Below are positions 27,883-37,177 of a DNA stretch of 64,000 nucleotides, piece after piece. The notes under the pieces are model-generated. The model did no database searches, had not been told where the DNA came from, and saw only the letters and a program-made list of their open reading frames with translations. The translations under genes were made by a program, and so were the position numbers. Source of the stretch: Metabacillus dongyingensis (GTDB lineage Bacteria; Bacillota; Bacilli; Bacillales; Bacillaceae); assembly GCF_019933155.2 (NCBI RefSeq), contig NZ_CP082944.1:1304001-1368000 (forward strand). The letters are read 5' to 3'. Each line of letters begins with the position of its first letter. Position 1 is the first letter of the stretch.

Positions 27883-27898
27883 TTGTAAGCGTTATCAA
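27883..27898. promoter_or_regulatory. CcpA cre box
   Basis: TTGTAAGCGTTATCAA matches the cre consensus TGNAANCGNTNNCA fully. It lies about 200 bp downstream of the promoter and 70 bp upstream of the gene, so CcpA would act as a roadblock. This suggests catabolite repression of the fructan operon. Confidence 0.75.
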
Positions 27899-27967
27899 TG
27901 GTATTATCAATTTATTTACTTCTAAGAAAAATGAAATTTGTATTTATTAATTTCTAGGGGGCTCACA

Positions 27968-28939
27968 ATGAAAAAGAATGTAAAAACTTTATTCGTGTTA
28001 GGTTTAATGGCATTAATGGCTTTAATGTCCGCATGCAGTAGTGCAAGTGAATCTTCAAATGATAGCACTGGACAGGAAAACAGCGACGATAAGTTAAAAA
28101 TCGGATTAACTGTAGGTACTTTAGCAAATCCATTTTTCGTTGCAATGGGAAAAGGAGCTGAAGAAGCAGGGAAGGAATTAGGTGCAGAAGTTCTTGTAGA
28201 AAGCGCTGAATATGATCTTTCAAAACAAACCTCTCAAATTGAAAACTTTATTACAAAAAAGGTAGATTTGATTTTATTAAATGCAGTTGATACGAAGGGG
28301 ATTGCTGCAGCTGTTCAACAAGCAAAGGATGCCGGAATTCCAGTAATTGCAGTAGATACGAATGCAGAGGGCGGTGTTAATGCAACAGTCACTTCAGATA
28401 ACTACCAAGCAGGTAAGCTTGCTGGTGAATATGTGGTTGAACAATTAAATGGAAAAGGAAACATTGTCATTATTGATGGACCTCCAGTTTCAGCCGTTAC
28501 AGATCGTATTCAAGGATTTGAGGATGTGATTAAAGAGTCTGGAATTAAAGTAGCTGCAAAGCAAAATGGTGAAGGAAACCGTGAAAAAGCATTATCTGTT
28601 ATGGAAAGTATTTTACAAGCGAATCCATCTGGATCAATTGACGCTGTATTTGCGATCAATGACCCTGAAGCAATCGGAGTAGAAATAGCTTCAGAGCAAG
28701 CTGGAAGAAAAGATGAGTTTTTCATTGTTGGCGTCGACGGTGCTCCTGAAGCGGCAGAAGCAATGGCGAAAGAAGGAAGCTCTATTATGGCGACTTCTGC
28801 TCAATCACCTAGTGAAATGGTGAAAAAAGCAGTTGAAATTGGAATGAAAGTGAAAAAGGGTGAAGACGTTGAAGAACTTATTAAAGTGCCTGTTAAGCTT
28901 GTAACTCAAGATACATTAGATTCTTACCAGGGTTGGTAA
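27968..28939 (+). CDS. Sugar ABC transporter substrate-binding lipoprotein
   Basis: A 323-residue membrane-anchored sugar-binding protein of the ribose/xylose/fructose family (peripla_BP_4). The lipobox LMSAC gives lipidated Cys23. After a short Ser/Asn/Asp linker the two-lobed fold starts at KIGLTVGTLANPFFVAMGKG; DAGIPVIAVDTNAEGG and VFAINDPEAIGVEIA are typical hinge and ligand-site segments. AGGGGG precedes the ATG at 27968. It is the first gene of an ABC-transporter/levanase operon, so fructose or a short fructan is the most likely ligand; this is inference from context. Confidence 0.85.
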   Translation: MKKNVKTLFVLGLMALMALMSACSSASESSNDSTGQENSDDKLKIGLTVGTLANPFFVAMGKGAEEAGKELGAEVLVESAEYDLSKQTSQIENFITKKVDLILLNAVDTKGIAAAVQQAKDAGIPVIAVDTNAEGGVNATVTSDNYQAGKLAGEYVVEQLNGKGNIVIIDGPPVSAVTDRIQGFEDVIKESGIKVAAKQNGEGNREKALSVMESILQANPSGSIDAVFAINDPEAIGVEIASEQAGRKDEFFIVGVDGAPEAAEAMAKEGSSIMATSAQSPSEMVKKAVEIGMKVKKGEDVEELIKVPVKLVTQDTLDSYQGW

Positions 28940-28951
28940 GCCTCCTTGAAT

Positions 28952-28991
28952 AAATAGGCTGATAAGGGTCCATCCCTAATTCAGCCTATTT
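28952..28991 (+). promoter_or_regulatory. Intercistronic hairpin after the binding-protein gene
   Basis: AAATAGGCTGA and TCAGCCTATTT form an 11-bp stem with an inner AGGG/CCCT pairing. No T run follows, so it more likely stabilises the binding-protein mRNA, or partly stops transcription, than ends the operon. Confidence 0.65.
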
Positions 28992-29048
28992 CAAATAAGG
29001 GTCTTACTGTCCGTTAAGAATGGGATAAATAAGGGGTGGGATAGACTT

Positions 29049-30602
29049 ATGGCTGTTAAAGATATGTTAATAGAAAAACAAAAAACTAAAAAAATGCCAT
29101 TACTGAATATGGAAGGGATAAGTAAAACATTCTCAGGTGTAAAGGTATTAAACAATGTGAGAATGGAGCTTTATCCAGGTGAAGTACACGCATTAATGGG
29201 AGAAAACGGTGCCGGGAAATCAACTTTTATGAAAATCCTTGCAGGGATCCATACTCCTGATCATGATGGGACCATCTATTTAAAAGGTCAACCAATATCA
29301 TGGAAGAATCCTGTCGAAGCAAGGAACAGAGGAATAAGTGTTATCCACCAGGAGTTAAATCTCTCTCCTAATCTAACAATCAGTGAAAATATTTTAATGG
29401 GCTCAACTTTTCCAAAAAATCGACTGGGAATGGTCAGGTGGGACGAAGTTCACGAACGTGCACAAAAGGTGTTAGATTCAATGGGATCTAATCTAAATCC
29501 CCGTCAACTCGTTTCAGCCTTGAGTGTCGCACAACAGCAAATGGTAGAAATCGCACGGGCATTATCCTTTAAGGCAGAGGTTCTGATCATGGATGAACCT
29601 ACAGCTTCGCTAACAGATAAAGAGATCACAAAGCTGTTTCAAATTATTGACGATTTAAAAAAACAAGGAGTTGCGATCGTTTATATTTCTCATAGAATGG
29701 ACGAAATCTTTAAGATTTCAAATCGATTTACTGTCTTACGGGATGGTGAGTGGATAACAAGCGGGCCGATTGAAGAGACAAACCCCGACCTCCTCGTAAA
29801 GCTAATGGTAGGTCGTGATTTAAAGGATTTATTTAATCGAACGAAATCATCTGAGACAACACTCTCATATGAAGCAGTCCCTGTTCTAGAGCTGAAAAGT
29901 GTCTCTGATAATACCATTGTTAAAGACGTTTCGCTGAAAATTTATCCTGGTGAAATTGTTGGTTTAGCGGGACTTGTAGGTGCAGGCAGAACGGAGCTGG
30001 TTCGGGCTTTATTTGGTATATCGGAGTTGAAAAGCGGAGAAATATACGTGGATGGCAAGTCTGTAAACATAAAATCACCAATTGATGCGATTGCAAATGG
30101 AATTGCCCATGTGCCTGAAAGCCGAAAAGAACAAGGTTTATTTTTATCCATGTCAGTAAAAGAGAATATTTTAATGGCAGAGTTGAAAAAGCACTCTAAG
30201 TCAGGAATTGTTAGTTGGAAACAGGTTAATTCTAGTGCCGAACAGTTTATAAAAGACCTAAATATAAAAGTTGCCTCTCCCGAACAGCAGGTCTCAAACC
30301 TAAGCGGCGGTAATCAACAAAAAGTAGTCATTGCTAAATGGCTGTCCATTACACCAAAGATTTTACTGCTTGATGAACCAACCCGTGGTGTTGATATTGG
30401 GGCAAAGACTGAAATACACAAAATTGTCTCACAGCTTGCGGATGAAGGACTGGCCGTGTTAATGATTTCATCTGAGCTGCCGGAAGTATTAGGAGTCAGT
30501 GATCGAATCCTTGTCATGAGCGAAGGTAAATTAACGGGGGAACTTTCGAGAGAAGAAGCAACACAGGAAAAAGTTATGCACTTAGCTACTAGAGGGGAGT
30601 AA
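29049..30602 (+). CDS. Sugar ABC transporter ATPase (RbsA-type, two NBDs)
   Basis: A 517-residue ATPase with two fused nucleotide-binding domains, as in RbsA/MglA. NBD1 has Walker A GENGAGKST (about 54-62), signature LSVAQQQMVEIARALSF and Walker B LIMDEPTASL. NBD2 has a degenerate Walker A GLVGAGRTEL, a full signature LSGGNQQKVVIAKWL and LLLDEPTRGVD. This asymmetry is normal for the class. It lies 109 bp after the binding-protein gene and 6 bp before the permease gene, in one operon. Confidence 0.9.
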   Translation: MAVKDMLIEKQKTKKMPLLNMEGISKTFSGVKVLNNVRMELYPGEVHALMGENGAGKSTFMKILAGIHTPDHDGTIYLKGQPISWKNPVEARNRGISVIHQELNLSPNLTISENILMGSTFPKNRLGMVRWDEVHERAQKVLDSMGSNLNPRQLVSALSVAQQQMVEIARALSFKAEVLIMDEPTASLTDKEITKLFQIIDDLKKQGVAIVYISHRMDEIFKISNRFTVLRDGEWITSGPIEETNPDLLVKLMVGRDLKDLFNRTKSSETTLSYEAVPVLELKSVSDNTIVKDVSLKIYPGEIVGLAGLVGAGRTELVRALFGISELKSGEIYVDGKSVNIKSPIDAIANGIAHVPESRKEQGLFLSMSVKENILMAELKKHSKSGIVSWKQVNSSAEQFIKDLNIKVASPEQQVSNLSGGNQQKVVIAKWLSITPKILLLDEPTRGVDIGAKTEIHKIVSQLADEGLAVLMISSELPEVLGVSDRILVMSEGKLTGELSREEATQEKVMHLATRGE

Positions 30603-30608
30603 AGAAAA

Positions 30609-31595
30609 ATGAAGGCAAATACTCAAACAGCATCACCATCGCAAAGCCTGGAGGCGGGCAAAATCCTTCTTGCTTTATGGAATCGTTTAGGCATGATTAT
30701 GATTCTATTATTATTATGTATTGTCCTTTCGTTCACTGCACCTAACTTTTTAGATACAGCCAATATGTTAAATGTATTAAAGCAGGTTTCCATTATTGCG
30801 ATATTAGCTGCAGGGATGACGATTGTTATTTTAACAGGCGGCATCGATTTATCCGTAGGTTCTACAGTTGCATTATCTGGAGTTATATCAGTTATGGTTT
30901 CAGCTGCAGGAGTTAACCCGATTATTGCGATGTTATCAGGTGCAGCAGTAGGTTATGCAGTAGGTCTTATAAATGGCTTTTTTACAGCAATAACGAAATT
31001 ACCATCATTTATCGTGACATTAGGAAGCTTTACGTATGTTCGCGGTCTTGCTTATGTCATAAGTGGCGGTTATCCAATTGTTTTGCAAAATGAAACCTTT
31101 AAATTCATTGGCGGCGGTGCTATTTTAGGCATACCAACACCAATCTATATCATGCTTTTGGTGTATGGCGTGATGTTTTTTGTCCTGAAGTATACAATGT
31201 TTGGCCGACATATTTATGCAATTGGCGGAAATGAAGAAGCCGCGCGCTTAACAGGAATCAAGGTTGAAAAGTCATTAATAAACGTTTATTCCATTAGTGG
31301 CTTATTAGCTGGGTTAGGTGGTGTCGTATTAGCAGGAAGGTTGTATTCTGGCCAACCAACTGCAGGACAAATGTATGAATTAGATGCTATTGCTGCGGTT
31401 ATTTTAGGTGGAACAAGTTTAACTGGAGGAAAGGGCAGAATACAAGGAACGATCATAGGGGTTTTAATCATGGGTGTTATTAGCAATGGATTGACACTTA
31501 TGGATGTTAATTATTATTGGCAGTTAGTTGTAAAGGGCGGCGTAATTGTAGCAGCTGTTTTATTGGATCGTTTAAGAGGAAGCAGTGCAGCGTAA
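30609..31595 (+). CDS. Sugar ABC transporter permease (RbsC-type)
   Basis: A 328-residue membrane protein with 8-10 hydrophobic segments. LTGGIDLSVGSTVALSG, TLGSFTYVRGLAYVISGG and IYAIGGNEEAARLTGI are RbsC/XylH-type landmarks; the last is the coupling region facing the ATPase. It sits between the ATPase and levanase genes and completes a ribose-type sugar importer. Confidence 0.9.
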   Translation: MKANTQTASPSQSLEAGKILLALWNRLGMIMILLLLCIVLSFTAPNFLDTANMLNVLKQVSIIAILAAGMTIVILTGGIDLSVGSTVALSGVISVMVSAAGVNPIIAMLSGAAVGYAVGLINGFFTAITKLPSFIVTLGSFTYVRGLAYVISGGYPIVLQNETFKFIGGGAILGIPTPIYIMLLVYGVMFFVLKYTMFGRHIYAIGGNEEAARLTGIKVEKSLINVYSISGLLAGLGGVVLAGRLYSGQPTAGQMYELDAIAAVILGGTSLTGGKGRIQGTIIGVLIMGVISNGLTLMDVNYYWQLVVKGGVIVAAVLLDRLRGSSAA

Positions 31596-31637
31596 GGTCT
31601 GCACTCCGCGACATTAAAAAGTTAAAGGGGTTTTTTT

Positions 31638-34600
31638 TTGAAAATTTCCATAAAAAGAAAGATTTCTTTCTATCTAATCAGCTTAATCGTTCTTAGTTTT
31701 CCATTAACAAGTGTTTTCGCAGATGATTCCGGGTATTATAATGAACCTTTTCGTAATCAATTTCATTTCTCTCCTGAAGCAAACTGGATGAATGACCCGA
31801 ATGGAATGGTCTATTATGACGGTGAATACCATTTGTTTTATCAGTATCATCCATATGGAACGACATGGGGACCGATGCATTGGGGACATGCTGTAAGTAA
31901 AGACCTTGTTCATTGGGAGCATTTGCCGATTGCCTTATCACCTGATGAAAACGGTGATATTTTCTCTGGAAGTGCTGTGATCGATTGGAACAATACAGCA
32001 GGATTTGGAAAAGAAGCGATGGTTGCTATATTTACTCATTCAGGGGAAAAAGGCCAAGTCCAAAGTCTTGCATACAGCCTTGATAAAGGAAGAACGTGGG
32101 AAAAATATGAAGGTAATCCTGTTATGGCTGATCCTCCTATCCCTGATTGGCGTGATCCGAAGGTTTTCTGGCATGAAGATTCAAGCAAGTGGGTGATGTC
32201 GTTAACAGCAAAGAATAAGGTCATGTTTTATACGTCACCCAATTTAAAAGACTGGGAGTTTGCTAGTGAATTTGGGCCAGATGGCGGAATTCAAGCGAAT
32301 AGTCTTGATCGCACCTCTTACGCGATGTCCTCGCAAATAGGCGGATCGTTTAGCTATGAGAGTGACATTACCCTTAACGAAAAGAATGGGAGAGAAGGTG
32401 CAGGTGGCCTTATTTTTCGTGCTGACAAGCGTGCGGAGAATGGATATATTGCCAACCTGGATGCCAAAAACGATGTTGTCACATTAAGTAAAAGTGTGGA
32501 GGGCATCACGAAAGAAATTGTCCGCAAACCATTACCTCTAAAAACCTCAACGACCTATCATGTGAAGATAGATGCCGATGGGAATCAAATCAGAGTTGCT
32601 ATAAACAATGAGCTTGTAATTGAAGCAAATGATCCATCTTTTGAAAGCGGTTACTACGGCTTATCAGCGTGGAATTCTACAGCGGCTTTTCGAAATGCAG
32701 AATTTAATAATAAATCAAATTTTGTGTCGAACCTGTCTAAATGGAAGGTTGTCAATGGCTCTTGGGAAGATACATTAGCTGGGAAAAATGGGAGCTCTAC
32801 AGATGATGCTTTTATTATGAGCGGTCAAACGGCTGGGAATTTGATCTATGAAGCAGATATCACGATTTCTGGAAATAAAGGGGGTAATGGCGCAGGTTCA
32901 CTTGTTTTCCGAGCAGATGAAGAAGCAAAGAATGGCTATTTTGCAAATATCGATGCCCTGAATGATACTGTGAAACTAATGAAAATTGAAAATGGAAAAA
33001 TATCCGTCTTAGCTGAAAAATCGATGAGTCTTGATACAGATAAGCTATATCATTTAAAAGTAAGTACGTACGGCGAAAACATTAAAGTCTATATAGATGA
33101 CCAGCTTATTCATGACATAAATGACGCAACGTTTTCCTCTGGGTTTGCAGGCTTGAACATTTGGAATTCCTCAACGAATTTTCAAGATGTTCAACTGAAT
33201 AAGAACATCGCAACAAATGAGAAGGAAATCAATAACCATGATTTTGAAACAGGTGATTTAACTGGTTGGAGCCTAATTGAAGGGAATGCTTTTACAAATG
33301 ATCACGTCACAGATGCAGCATCCTATTGGGGAGGTCAATTTGGCCATGAAGGAAATTATCATTTATGGGGATTTTCAGATCTTCATAATGGAGACGATGC
33401 AACCGGTGAACTGCATTCCTCATACTTTAAGCTAGGCGGAACAGGTGAAATTAATTTCTTATTAGGCGGTGGGAATGACTTTAACAGCCGCTATGTATCA
33501 TTGGTGAGAGCCTCTGATAATAAAGAATTAATTCGCCAGGCAAATACGAAATTTAAAGAGGAAAAGTATAACAAATACGTATGGGATGCTTCTGATTATA
33601 TCGGTGAAGTACTCTATATGAAAGTGGTTGACCATGCTGTAGGAGGCTGGGGGCATATAAACCTAGATGATGTTCATGTTTATAATGAAGGTCCTATGCC
33701 AGCAGAAGTTGACAATGTTGCAAAAGAACCTGTGGAAGCTGAAGTTAAGCAGAGCGGAACCATTACAGACTGGATGGCTGTTTCCGGTGAATGGATCCCT
33801 TCTACACATGGCAGCAACGGCGGTATTTGGGAATGTCCTGCTTTAGTTGAATTGCCAATTGATGGCGATCCGACCAAAACAAAGTGGGTGCTGCAAGTAA
33901 GTTTAAATGATGGAGCCCCTGCTGGCGGGTCTGGCGGTCAATATTTTGTTGGCAGTTTTGATGGAAAAACGTTTAAAAATGAGAATCCGTCCGATCAGGT
34001 ATTATGGAGTGATTATGGAGCTGACTTCTATGCAGCAGTAGAATGGAGTGGAATTGAGGGCGAGAATGGTGAGAAATATTGGTTAGGCTGGATGAGCAAC
34101 TGGCACTACGCCAACAATACACCAACATCAACATGGAGGAGTTCAATGAGCCTCCCTCGGAAGATGGAGCTTACTGAAACAGAAGAAGGAGTACGTTTAA
34201 AACAAACGCCGGTTTCAATCAATTCAATTCGTGACAAAAACCAGAAAGTATCTTATCAAAATAAAGTAATTTCAGATGAGAGCAATCTTCTGGATGATTT
34301 TTCAGGAGATGCTTATGAAATGATTGCTGAATTTGATGTCTCTAATACCACGGCAACTGAATTTGGCTTTGAAGTTCGCAAAGGTTCTACTAATGAGTAT
34401 ACAAAAATAGGGTATGAAGTTGGGAACAAGCAATTATTTGTTGACCGTAAGAACTCTGACAGCTTTGATTACGGCAGCAATGTTGTAGACATGCACAAAG
34501 GTCCTCTTTCTGTGTCAAATGGAACTTTGAAAATGCATATTTTTGTCGATCATTCAGCTGTAGAAGTATTTGGCAACGATGGAGAAACGGTGATTACCGA

Positions 34601-35264
34601 TCAAATCTTCCCTAGTCCAACAAGCAAAGGAGTAAAGATTTATAGTAAGGATGGAAATGTTACATTGAAATCCTTGAATATCTATCCTGTAAAAAGTATC
34701 TGGAAAAAAAGCGGCTTTAAATCAACCTTAAATGGCTGGAAAGCTGTAAATGGCAAGTGGGCAGATACAATTGCTGGAAAACAGGGGCAAAGCAGCGGGG
34801 ATGCATTCATTTTATCAAATGAAGCAGGAAGCAATTTTAAGTATGAAGCAGACATGAAAATTCTTGATACGGACTCACATCCGAATGATCCTAATAAGGA
34901 TACAGCTGGTAACTTAGTTGGTGCAGGAGCACTGGTTTTTCGCTCAGATTCAGAAGGGAAAAATGCTTATGCTGTCAATGTTGATGTGAAAAATAATGTT
35001 GTCAAATTAATAAAATTTGTGAATGGTGCTGGCCATGACCTTGCATCCTATAACAATGATGGAAATCTTAAACTGCAAGCAAATGAAAACCATCATCTTA
35101 AAGTAGTGACGGCAGGCGATAACATTAAGGCTTATTTAGATGACAAGCTTGCCATTGATACAAACGACCAAACCTATAAAGAAGGCTACTTTGGACTAAA
35201 TGTCTGGGATTCAACTGTTGTGTTTAACCAAGTAAAAAACAAGGTTAACATGGGTACAAGATGA
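31638..35264 (+). CDS. Secreted multidomain GH32 levanase/fructanase
   Basis: A 1208-residue secreted glycoside hydrolase family 32 enzyme that releases fructose from levan-type fructans. A signal peptide ends near SVFA (28). The catalytic five-bladed propeller starts with WMNDPNG (nucleophile Asp53) and RDP (172-174, transition-state stabiliser), but the acid/base motif ECP (Glu732) comes 558 residues later instead of about 50. In between are two CBM66-like units (about 222-355 and 362-520) and a jelly-roll-like unit (about 530-685). The GH32 C-terminal beta-sandwich follows (about 865-1018), then a third CBM66-like unit (1023-1200, start WKAVNGKWADTIAGK). There is no LPXTG anchor. Start is TTG after AAAGGGG. 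It is last in the ABC operon, 42 bp after the permease. Confidence 0.9.
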   Translation: MKISIKRKISFYLISLIVLSFPLTSVFADDSGYYNEPFRNQFHFSPEANWMNDPNGMVYYDGEYHLFYQYHPYGTTWGPMHWGHAVSKDLVHWEHLPIALSPDENGDIFSGSAVIDWNNTAGFGKEAMVAIFTHSGEKGQVQSLAYSLDKGRTWEKYEGNPVMADPPIPDWRDPKVFWHEDSSKWVMSLTAKNKVMFYTSPNLKDWEFASEFGPDGGIQANSLDRTSYAMSSQIGGSFSYESDITLNEKNGREGAGGLIFRADKRAENGYIANLDAKNDVVTLSKSVEGITKEIVRKPLPLKTSTTYHVKIDADGNQIRVAINNELVIEANDPSFESGYYGLSAWNSTAAFRNAEFNNKSNFVSNLSKWKVVNGSWEDTLAGKNGSSTDDAFIMSGQTAGNLIYEADITISGNKGGNGAGSLVFRADEEAKNGYFANIDALNDTVKLMKIENGKISVLAEKSMSLDTDKLYHLKVSTYGENIKVYIDDQLIHDINDATFSSGFAGLNIWNSSTNFQDVQLNKNIATNEKEINNHDFETGDLTGWSLIEGNAFTNDHVTDAASYWGGQFGHEGNYHLWGFSDLHNGDDATGELHSSYFKLGGTGEINFLLGGGNDFNSRYVSLVRASDNKELIRQANTKFKEEKYNKYVWDASDYIGEVLYMKVVDHAVGGWGHINLDDVHVYNEGPMPAEVDNVAKEPVEAEVKQSGTITDWMAVSGEWIPSTHGSNGGIWECPALVELPIDGDPTKTKWVLQVSLNDGAPAGGSGGQYFVGSFDGKTFKNENPSDQVLWSDYGADFYAAVEWSGIEGENGEKYWLGWMSNWHYANNTPTSTWRSSMSLPRKMELTETEEGVRLKQTPVSINSIRDKNQKVSYQNKVISDESNLLDDFSGDAYEMIAEFDVSNTTATEFGFEVRKGSTNEYTKIGYEVGNKQLFVDRKNSDSFDYGSNVVDMHKGPLSVSNGTLKMHIFVDHSAVEVFGNDGETVITDQIFPSPTSKGVKIYSKDGNVTLKSLNIYPVKSIWKKSGFKSTLNGWKAVNGKWADTIAGKQGQSSGDAFILSNEAGSNFKYEADMKILDTDSHPNDPNKDTAGNLVGAGALVFRSDSEGKNAYAVNVDVKNNVVKLIKFVNGAGHDLASYNNDGNLKLQANENHHLKVVTAGDNIKAYLDDKLAIDTNDQTYKEGYFGLNVWDSTVVFNQVKNKVNMGTR

Positions 35265-35680
35265 TTGGGGGAGAATATATGAATGGCATATTATTTTGAA
35301 CGAGGGGCCATTTCCATAGACTCAACTTCATTGTGGTATTTTACTGCTAAAATAAATATTTTTCGTTCCTTATATTCTGATGTTCACTTTTGTATCTCAC
35401 AAGTTTCCACGAAAGAAATGAAGAGGGAACAAGCAAAACAAAAAAGTCCGCTCAGTTGTTATTCAGCTTCTTATCTGAAGCAAAATACAGCCGTTTTCCT
35501 AAAAAATTAGGAAAACGGCTGTATTCTTAGTGATAACAAGCTTCGGTTTTTATTTATACATCAAAAGGGAAAGACGCAGAATATGAAATAAGAATTTTGG
35601 AGTTAGCAATGAGCAACATCTATCTTAAACAGTCTGCTAAGTCGCTATCTAATTTTTCATTTAAATATAATAAGAGTCTA
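35265..35680. other. Intergenic after levanase, no gene recognised
   Basis: The spacer between two convergent units contains one long inverted repeat (separate entry). Short open frames here have no binding site or family resemblance. Confidence 0.4.
35484..35525. repeat. 19-bp perfect inverted repeat, likely bidirectional terminator
   Basis: AATACAGCCGTTTTCCTAA is mirrored exactly across a 4-base loop. There is no T tract on either side, so termination is only probable; it lies between the levanase and malic enzyme genes, which converge. Confidence 0.6.
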
Positions 35681-36907
35681 TTATTCATTAAGGGATAATA
35701 AACGTTTTTTAATGTCTTCTGGGTTGATAATTGTTTGGGCCACTCCACTGTCTATTGCCGCCTGTGCTACAGCTGCTGCAACGTGAGCAGCAACTCTGCG
35801 ATCAAATGGATCTGGAATGACATAGTCTGAATGAAGCTCTTGTTCTGAAATGAGTTCGGCAATAGCGTAAACTGCTGCTGACTTCATTTTTTCATTGATT
35901 TCTGTTGCGTTTACGTCAAGCGCACCGCGGAAAATACCAGGGAAGGCAAGAACATTGTTGACCTGGTTCGGAAAGTCGGACCGACCTGTACCGACTACTT
36001 TAGCACCCAAATCTTTTGCTTCTTGAGGCATAATTTCCGGGATTGGATTAGCGAGAGCAAAAATGATTGGATCATGATTCATGGACTGAACCATTTCTCC
36101 ATTGATAGCACCGGCAGCCGATACACCAACAAAGACATCGGATCCAACCATTGCATCTTTTAATGTTCCTTGTTTCTGCTCTAAATTCGTGATAAGTGCC
36201 ATTTCTTCTTTAAAAGGATTCATGCCGAGAGGGCGGCCTTTATAGATAATTCCTTTTGTGTCACATAAAATCACATCTTTTACACCCATTTGCAGTAAAA
36301 GCTTCACAATCGCTACACCGGCTGCACCTGCTCCATTGACAACAACACAAATTTCCTCCAACTTCTTACCTGCAAGCTTAAGGGCGTTAATCAACCCAGC
36401 TGCTGTTACAATCGCTGTTCCATGCTGGTCATCATGAAATATAGGGATGTTGCAAGCTTTTCGTAATTGTTCTTCAATCTCAAAGCATTGCGGTGCTGCA
36501 ATATCCTCCAAGTTGACTCCTCCAAAGGTAGGCTCTATCAATTTAACCAATTCCACTATTTTTTTAGGATCAGTCGTATTGAGGCAAAGAGGGAAGGCAT
36601 CCACATCGGCAAATGATTTAAAGAGAAGGGCTTTTCCTTCCATGACAGGCATTGCAGCACGCGGTCCGATGTTTCCTAAGCCAAGCACAGCCGTACCGTC
36701 TGATACGACCGCCACAAGATTGCCTTTCATCGTATAGTCATATACTTTTGATTCATCATGATGTATCTCCATGCACGGTTCTGCAACGCCAGGGGAGTAA
36801 GCAAGACTTAAATCATAGGCGTCACGCACCGGGACTTTTGAGTGAACACCAAGTTTTCCTTTATTTTCTTTATGCATCTGCAGCGCTTTTTCACGTAGAC
36901 TGTTCAT
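35681..36907 (-). CDS. Malic enzyme (NAD(P)-dependent)
   Basis: A 408-residue cytosolic enzyme that oxidatively decarboxylates malate to pyruvate. Visible marks are the N-terminal SLAYSPGVAEPC, the catalytic segment KGNLVAVVSDGTAVLGLGNIG (Tyr and Lys nearby), the metal-binding FHDDQHGTAIV and the Rossmann motif VVNGAGAAGVAIVKLL. Length matches the short bacterial type (YtsJ/MaeE-like). Cofactor preference was not determined. It lies downstream of aspA on the same strand with a hairpin between, and would feed aspartate-derived malate to pyruvate. GAGAGGAG precedes the ATG. Confidence 0.9.
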   Translation of the reverse strand: MNSLREKALQMHKENKGKLGVHSKVPVRDAYDLSLAYSPGVAEPCMEIHHDESKVYDYTMKGNLVAVVSDGTAVLGLGNIGPRAAMPVMEGKALLFKSFADVDAFPLCLNTTDPKKIVELVKLIEPTFGGVNLEDIAAPQCFEIEEQLRKACNIPIFHDDQHGTAIVTAAGLINALKLAGKKLEEICVVVNGAGAAGVAIVKLLLQMGVKDVILCDTKGIIYKGRPLGMNPFKEEMALITNLEQKQGTLKDAMVGSDVFVGVSAAGAINGEMVQSMNHDPIIFALANPIPEIMPQEAKDLGAKVVGTGRSDFPNQVNNVLAFPGIFRGALDVNATEINEKMKSAAVYAIAELISEQELHSDYVIPDPFDRRVAAHVAAAVAQAAIDSGVAQTIINPEDIKKRLLSLNE

Positions 36908-36936
36908 TCTTTTGTTTCTCCTCTCGCATATTGGTT

Positions 36937-36978
36937 AAAAAGGGGGGAAGGCTGAAGAAAAGGTATTTCTTCAGCCTT
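36937..36978 (-). terminator. Hairpin between aspA and the malic enzyme gene
   Basis: AAGGCTGAAGAAA is mirrored by TTTCTTCAGCCTT (13 bp). On the minus strand a T5 run follows seven bases after the stem, so it may be a partial terminator that lowers malic enzyme expression relative to aspA. Confidence 0.55.
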
Positions 36979-37177
36979 CTATATCCCTCTTAATCTTGTA
37001 TGATCATGATTGTTTTTTATCGCGTTTAGGCTTTTCTGTTCTTACATCTTGTTTAAGCTCATAAAGGTTTTCATAAAAGAACTTAACAAGAACCCGCAGG
37101 GGAGATTGGCATCCGCTAATACGAAATCTAGATGTTTTAATCCATGTCCAATGATTTATGCGGATTTAAACAGCGGG

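Noticed and set aside
35283..35510. Open frame of 75 codons downstream of the levanase gene
   Set aside because: No binding site, composition unlike a protein, and its end lies in the 19-bp inverted repeat.
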